From contig QVRM01007034.1 of assembly GCA_003439945.1 (NCBI GenBank), forward strand, positions 40,322 to 104,321: a stretch of DNA of 64,000 bases. Reading direction: 5' to 3'. Positions 61,561-64,000 of the stretch are shown here, piece after piece (position 1 is the first letter of the stretch; each line of letters begins with the position of its first letter). Source of the DNA: Dermanyssus gallinae. Taxonomy: Eukaryota; Arthropoda; Arachnida; Mesostigmata; Dermanyssidae. Position numbers and translations under genes: made by a program. A model generated the notes under the pieces. The model was not told where the DNA came from, did not search any database, and saw only the letters and a list, made by a program, of their open reading frames with translations.

Positions 61561-64000
61561 ATATGTATATATAGCACAAAAAAAGAACACACATTTCTCG
61601 TACTTTTGTTCTGTTTCAACGATGTAGAATAGCAAGCGCCAGGATCGGACGTGTAGGAGGCGCGGAGTTGTAGCCCGTATTTCGTAACGATTCATCGTAA
61701 CCGTACAGAAACACTGTATATACAGTACCGCACGATGCGGGTATATTATGTGTGTGGTATTCGCGTGTTGTTGGCTCTGCGTGTGTGTGACGGGAGCGGG
61801 GGCCGGGGGGGGGGGGGGGCTGGGGGGTACTAACATGGGGGCGCATACCAGCTTCAGCCAGTGAAAAGAAGAAACGATATCCTTCAACAAATTTCCGATC
61901 GCTTCGGTCGCGAAGACATCCGAAGTCGGTAGCAGAGTGTTTCCTCACCCCACACGACCCGAGCCCCCAATTTTCATCCCGTCATCATACGATAGAAGAT
62001 GGGCCTCTCCTCCCGCCACGACACCGAAGGTACCGAAGTTGTTGCGTCTGCAGATGTTGAAGTGTATGCACTACTACTATTACTACTACCACTGGTGGTC
62101 CCTCTAACAAGGAAAGGCATACGGCGGTAAGGCTCTGGTCGCGACCTTCGCTTTCGTCAAATAGCAGGGGTATGCAGTAACAACAACCACAAATGCTACT
62201 ACAACAACAACAACACAATACAAGTGCAAGCACAATAACAACAGACGCGACGACGACAACAACGACGACGACAACGATGGCGTACGAACGTGACCACACA
62301 AAATCGACTTGACGGTTTATTCATCATCAATCCTGATCAGCATCATGTCCAAATCGCATCGCTTATTTGGCCGGGCGGGAGAGCAATAGCACGCCTTGTT
62401 CGGCAGACGAAGGACAATCAAGGGGGCATCACGAAGTGGTGGCTTCATCGCCTTACTGCATCGCGCGCCTGTCTGACTGACACACCCTCACGGGTCCGGT
62501 CGGCCAGACCGACCATGATTATGATGAGATGATGCTGCATCTAGAGAAGGGTGTGGAGGCTGAAACGAAACCGAAAGACGAATCCAAAGGGCGAACCTCA
62601 ACTCCGATTTGCACTCTAGCACAACCCGCGCCCCCACCACCACATCATCATCCACACCTTTCGCCCGAAACCTTTCACCCATTACCTAGTAACAGAGTAG
62701 GAAGATTATTTAACAGACCGTTAACGGCGAACGGGTAGCATCAGCAAGATAACAATCAGTTGTTGTTTACCTCTTGCTGCCTTATTTATATACGTATGTT
62801 GTTACGGAACGAATCGGGACTAATATATATATATATAGATAGATTTGTATACTCATCTTCTTAGGGATTTTCACGTTGACGTTCTTATTAAGAGCCAGTC
62901 TCGTCACAGCCAAGGTTATCACCTGATTGTCATTGTATGGAAAATATGCACTAATGACGACTTCTTTTCTCCCTGATGACAATAAACGACCCCCGGAATG
63001 GCGATATATTGTTTTGCCACACTTTGATTCTGGAACGCATCACGCACTTCTATCTATCTCTCTCTCTATCTATCTCTCTCTCTTTCTATATATATATATT
63101 ATATAGATATATATATATGTATTTATTCTTTTTATATACAAGACCATTATTTGCCGTATATTACATTATGTATGTAGGACACACACATGATTATATATAT
63201 ATATATATATATATACGAGGCAGGTTCGGCGAATAGCGAGCTACGGAAAATAGCTAAATCAAATTATTCACTAGATAATACAAAATCCGTATCGATGAGC
63301 GTGCCGGTGCCTTGTCGTGTTAGAGAATCCACGAGTTTTGCTCATAAATCAGGCCTCTTGGCTAAGACGGTTGGCGCACATCTTCAATCAAATGTTATCA
63401 TCATCATCACGTATTATTGCCTTCATGTTATGAAACAAATGTTTATAAGTAATAAAATATCACCAAGCTAAGTGCGTAGAAAATAGCCTTCTAACAGGTA
63501 TCGAGATCTTAGCTAGGACAACGGCTGTCTCAAAAACGTCGGCGCGCACAGCCGACGTGAGAATCGTGGAAGTCTCTTTTATGGCAGAGTTTATGGTGGA
63601 ATCCACGAAGTGAACAGCGGGTCACAAAATGTCGGTTGGCTCTGCCAGTTTTTTCTAACTGAGGAACAGCAGGGGTTTCTGGGAAACTAGATCTAGTAAC
63701 TAGATCGTCTACAAGCGGTTGAGTAGAAACCATGATGTGAACTAGCCGGTTTTTCGCGTTCCGTGATAACCCAATGGCTAGCTTGAGAACGTAGGCTTTA
63801 ACTTATCTAGTTGATCTAGCTGTGATGGGCTGAGATGCACCAACATTACCTGGATACCGTAGGCCGCCACCCCGAAGCAACGTTCGGGTCACAAAGTGTT
63901 TTTAGCGCGTCAGAGTAATTGTTGGGATCTTTCAATTGTCGACGTCGAGACTAGAATTTTTCTGCACCCGTTCGCTTAGTGTTTGCATTTCGTTAGGTAA
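60270..64000. other. Right end, no gene recognised
   Basis: It contains (TA)n at 61504-61573 and 63192-63214, a G-run at 61806-61820, CAA and CGA triplets near 62195-62280 and a TCTA/TCTC run at 63050-63090. Frames such as 60884-61102 and 62529-62738 lack any recognisable domain. Confidence 0.45.
61504..61573. repeat. (TA)n microsatellite
   Basis: About 70 bases with two AATATA phase breaks. Confidence 0.9.

Overview
The window reads as nuclear DNA of an arthropod, most likely an arachnid and probably a parasitiform mite or tick. Its genes are split by GT-AG introns, transposon remnants are abundant, and one gene encodes a cuticle protein whose Rebers-Riddiford chitin-binding domain is of the arachnid type. 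Long (TA)n microsatellites recur every one to two kilobases. The species assignment is an inference from gene style, not from any search.

Five host genes can be supported. (1) 4694-7726, plus strand: the last three exons of a trypsin-like serine protease, with a LINE fragment in one intron and a mariner remnant in the next. (2) 9394-17560, minus strand: a complete Exo70 (exocyst subunit EXOC7) gene with 14 coding exons, rebuilt here exon by exon; all reading phases agree and the product is 710 aa. (3) 21504-22663, minus strand: a two-exon cuticle protein with a Gln/Arg-rich stretch before its chitin-binding domain. (4) 46044-51134, plus strand: a small SR splicing factor of the SRSF3/SRSF7 type, with one RRM split over two exons and an RS domain in a third. 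(5) 55007-55558, minus strand: a single-exon secreted Gly/His-rich protein.

The rest is mostly repeats. The left end (1-4300) has a tRNA-derived SINE, a LINE tail and three copies of an LTR-like repeat in both orientations. The stretch 17.6-46 kb is gene-poor. It holds LINE reverse transcriptase debris, SINE copies, a foldback DNA transposon with TA target sites and a decayed relative, tandem or dispersed repeats that carry (TA)n at fixed positions, and a triplet-repeat region at 26.8-27.7 kb. The right end (56-64 kb) is GC-rich simple sequence followed by a nested palindrome built around (TA)n.

The genes do not form a pathway or operon. They are independent eukaryotic loci (secretion, vesicle tethering, cuticle, splicing). 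I did not find an undescribed coding system. The most unusual material is structural: several long inverted repeats centred on (TA)n, and two compact, near-perfect hairpins inside introns.
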